Positions 4,678 to 6,643 of a stretch of DNA of 6,643 nucleotides are shown here, piece after piece. Every line of letters starts with the position of its first letter. Within the stretch, counting starts at the first letter, position 1. This DNA is from Euryarchaeota archaeon Ods04 (GTDB lineage: Archaea > Halobacteriota > Halobacteria > Halobacteriales > Halorutilaceae). The notes beneath the pieces were generated by a model. The model saw only the letters and a program-made list of their open reading frames with translations. It was not told the origin of the DNA and searched no databases. Location: contig JAQZDD010000058.1 of NCBI GenBank assembly GCA_028751055.1, positions 1-6,643 of the forward strand, read 5' to 3'. The translations under genes and the position numbers were made by a program.

Positions 4678-6642
4678 CTATCCCCGTTTCCTCTCGACGC
4701 GGTACTCCGAAATCAGCTTGTCGACAGTCTCCTCGGCGCGCTGTAGCCTTCTCTTCTCGGCGCGCTCCTCCCAGTCCTGTATAGCCTCCTCTATGTCATC
4801 CTCGCGTGTGATACCGAACTCGTCTATACGGCGCATCTCTATGCCCTCGGCGTCGGCGACCGGAACGCCCGCGTCGAACAGTATCTCGTCCGCCTCCGTC
4901 GACATAGAGCCGTTCTTGAGGACGAGCCTCGGACGCGTTTCGGCGAGGCGTTCTGCTGTTGCGCGTCCCGCGCCGCTCGCGTCCTCTAAGAGGACGATAT
5001 CGCCCTCGCGCAGACCGAACGACATTTCCGCGTCTTCGAGTGCCGCCTTCGTGAACTCTTCGACAGCCTTGACGACGGCGTAGTCGTCGCCGAGTTCGTC
5101 GGCGAAGTCGGGATGCTCGACACGCCAGAGCTTCTTGAGCCGGTCGAGCTTGTCGCGCGTCTTCTTGCGAGCAACACGCTCCTTCTTGAGCTTTCTGCGC
5201 AGTTCGTCGTTCTTGCGCTCGAGCCTGCTGACCTCCCTGCGTTCGCGCACATCGCGCGCCTTCTGGCTCTTCGCATGCGTGACCTCGTCTTCAAGTTCGT
5301 CTATCTCGTCGTTCTTTCTGTCGACACGCTCCTCCATCTCCTCGACGTGCTCCTTGAGACGCGCGACCTGCTTTTCGAGCCTGCGTATCTGTTTCTCCTC
5401 CTCCGTAGGCTCGTACTGCTCCTCTTCGGTCTCTTCTTCGTCGCCGCCGCTCACAGCGTCTACCGCCGCCTCGACAGGGATTTCGTCCGACAGGACGCGT
5501 GCGAGAACCTCGTCCTCGTCAACGCCGCGTGGTGTCTTTCTGCGCACCGCGTCGAACTGGTCGGCGTGGTGTCGGCACGCGAACACAGCGGCGGCGGCGG
5601 CGTCGCGCTCGTGGTCGTTTTCGAGCCTGTACTCGTACTCGCTCGTCGCGCGTTTCTTGTCGACGACCTTCAGGTCGTCGTCGGGCGTCCATCCGACTGC
5701 GTCGAAAGAACGGCGTATCTTCTCGACGGTGCTCGGCATCGAACGTACGTCGGCGGCGACGACGACGGGACGCCCACGCTCTATTATCCATTCTATGACA
5801 TCAGCCGTGTCCGTCGAACGTGAACTCGTGACGTTGAGAAGCTCGCCGTCGAGGCTCACGACCGCCGCTGCTGTCGTCGTGCCGGGGTCGATTCCCACGA
5901 CGACCGCCTCGTGTCTCTGTGCCAACTCCTCGAACTCGATTCCGTCGCGCCTTACGGCGTCGACCTCGATACGCGTGTCGCCCGAGCGTTGGTTCGAGAA
6001 AGGTATCGCTGAGCGCGGCGCGTTTACGGTGAACTCGGCGTTTGCGAGACCGCCGTACTTCTCCGTGACCTCCTTCTCGTACTCGAAGCCCTCTTTGTCA
6101 AGGGTGTCCTCGACTTCGCGTGCGCGTCGCCGCACCGCGCCGTGTATCTTACGCGTGTACCTGTCTTCGCTCCATCCGCCGCTTCCAGTCGAACGTCCGC
6201 GCGAGACGCGTACCTTCGTCGTGTCGTCGAAGGCGCGTACGACGTAGCCGACGTTCTTGGCGGCGAGACGCGCGCTCGCTTCCGCCTCACGTATCGGCTT
6301 CTTGGCGTACGGCACGTCGTGGCGCGACGCTACGCGCGAAAGGGGTTCGGGGCTTTCATCGCCCGTCACCTGCACTAACCTCGTCGAGTCGGGTAGCCTA
6401 CGAAGGAGGTGCACAAGACTGTCCTTGTCCTCGGCGAGTTCGTAGACGTTGTCGGTTGCGACGATATCTGGCTCCTCGTTCTCGACGAGTCTCAGGAGCT
6501 TTCTGAGCGAGACGACGTCGCGTTCGACCTCCTCCTCCGACAGTCTAACGAGCGCGTACGAAGGAGAGTCGCCGCGTACGTCGCCGCTGTGTACGTCGAC
6601 GCCGTATACGGTAGCGTCGAGCGCGTCTGTGCGGCTCTTCAC
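4678..6642 (-). CDS. DUF460/COG2433 protein with RNase H-like nuclease fold
   Basis: This 654-residue protein belongs to an archaeal family of predicted RNase H-like nucleases whose biological role I cannot state. The N-terminal domain begins ALDATVYGVDVHSGDVRGD (7-25) and itself looks RNase H-like. A linking domain follows (about 140-230). The main RNase H-like domain has VVVGIDPGTTTAA (247-259) with Asp252, the strand VVVAADV (293-299) with Asp298, and a C-terminal acidic site HERDAAAAAVFA (344-355) with Asp347, a RuvC-like layout. A long charged coiled coil spans about 413-505, and a final domain carries VLLEDASGAGRATAERLA (550-567) and RPRLVLKNG (570-578). The best start is the GTG at 6642-6640, one base from the window edge. 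It puts the conserved ALDA..GVDVHSGDVRGD block near the N-terminus as in relatives I recall, but an upstream start cannot be excluded. The gene is GC-rich like pcm. Confidence 0.88.
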   Translation of the reverse strand: MKSRTDALDATVYGVDVHSGDVRGDSPSYALVRLSEEEVERDVVSLRKLLRLVENEEPDIVATDNVYELAEDKDSLVHLLRRLPDSTRLVQVTGDESPEPLSRVASRHDVPYAKKPIREAEASARLAAKNVGYVVRAFDDTTKVRVSRGRSTGSGGWSEDRYTRKIHGAVRRRAREVEDTLDKEGFEYEKEVTEKYGGLANAEFTVNAPRSAIPFSNQRSGDTRIEVDAVRRDGIEFEELAQRHEAVVVGIDPGTTTAAAVVSLDGELLNVTSSRSTDTADVIEWIIERGRPVVVAADVRSMPSTVEKIRRSFDAVGWTPDDDLKVVDKKRATSEYEYRLENDHERDAAAAAVFACRHHADQFDAVRRKTPRGVDEDEVLARVLSDEIPVEAAVDAVSGGDEEETEEEQYEPTEEEKQIRRLEKQVARLKEHVEEMEERVDRKNDEIDELEDEVTHAKSQKARDVRERREVSRLERKNDELRRKLKKERVARKKTRDKLDRLKKLWRVEHPDFADELGDDYAVVKAVEEFTKAALEDAEMSFGLREGDIVLLEDASGAGRATAERLAETRPRLVLKNGSMSTEADEILFDAGVPVADAEGIEMRRIDEFGITREDDIEEAIQDWEERAEKRRLQRAEETVDKLISEYRVERKRG

Positions 6643-6643
6643 A

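Noticed and set aside
5135..6247. Open frame of 370 codons on the plus strand opposite the DUF460 gene
   Set aside because: It is Ser/Arg-rich, has no recognisable domain, and lies fully antisense to a well-supported GC-rich gene whose codon bias creates stop-free antisense frames.

Overview
The window looks like chromosome of a halophilic archaeon, most likely class Halobacteria. The proteins are strongly acidic. The first gene is a recognisable HVO_0476-type zinc-finger protein and the last is a COG2433/DUF460 protein. Several genes have a TATA-like element about 27-30 nt before the ATG and no Shine-Dalgarno sequence, the usual haloarchaeal leaderless arrangement. I cannot assign a genus.

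Layout. Positions 1-1323 hold a GC-rich conserved pair on the plus strand: the zinc-finger protein and pcm, a protein-repair methyltransferase. Positions 1365-2087 encode a winged-helix regulator with a FilR1-like C-terminal domain, with its own leaderless promoter. The gap at 2088-2198 carries two near-perfect palindromes and a TATA box. Positions 2199-4630 form a visibly lower-GC accessory segment. It contains a Tat-exported trypsin-like serine protease with an intact His/Asp/Ser triad, a small Tat lipoprotein, a duplicated 3' tail of the protease gene, a second paralogous lipoprotein, and what looks like the wreck of a third. Positions 4678-6642 on the minus strand hold the DUF460 gene, convergent with the island and followed by a T-tract terminator.

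How the genes may work together. The flanking genes are housekeeping-like. The middle segment looks like a cell-surface cassette: a possible regulator, a secreted protease, and membrane-anchored lipoproteins of an unrecognised family. The second lipoprotein gene carries a copy of the protease gene's last 27 or so codons in front of it. This suggests that protease-lipoprotein cassettes were once repeated and have collapsed by recombination, and that the protease tail also serves as the lipoprotein core promoter. A partner, anchor or immunity role for the lipoproteins toward the protease is my inference and is not shown by the sequence.
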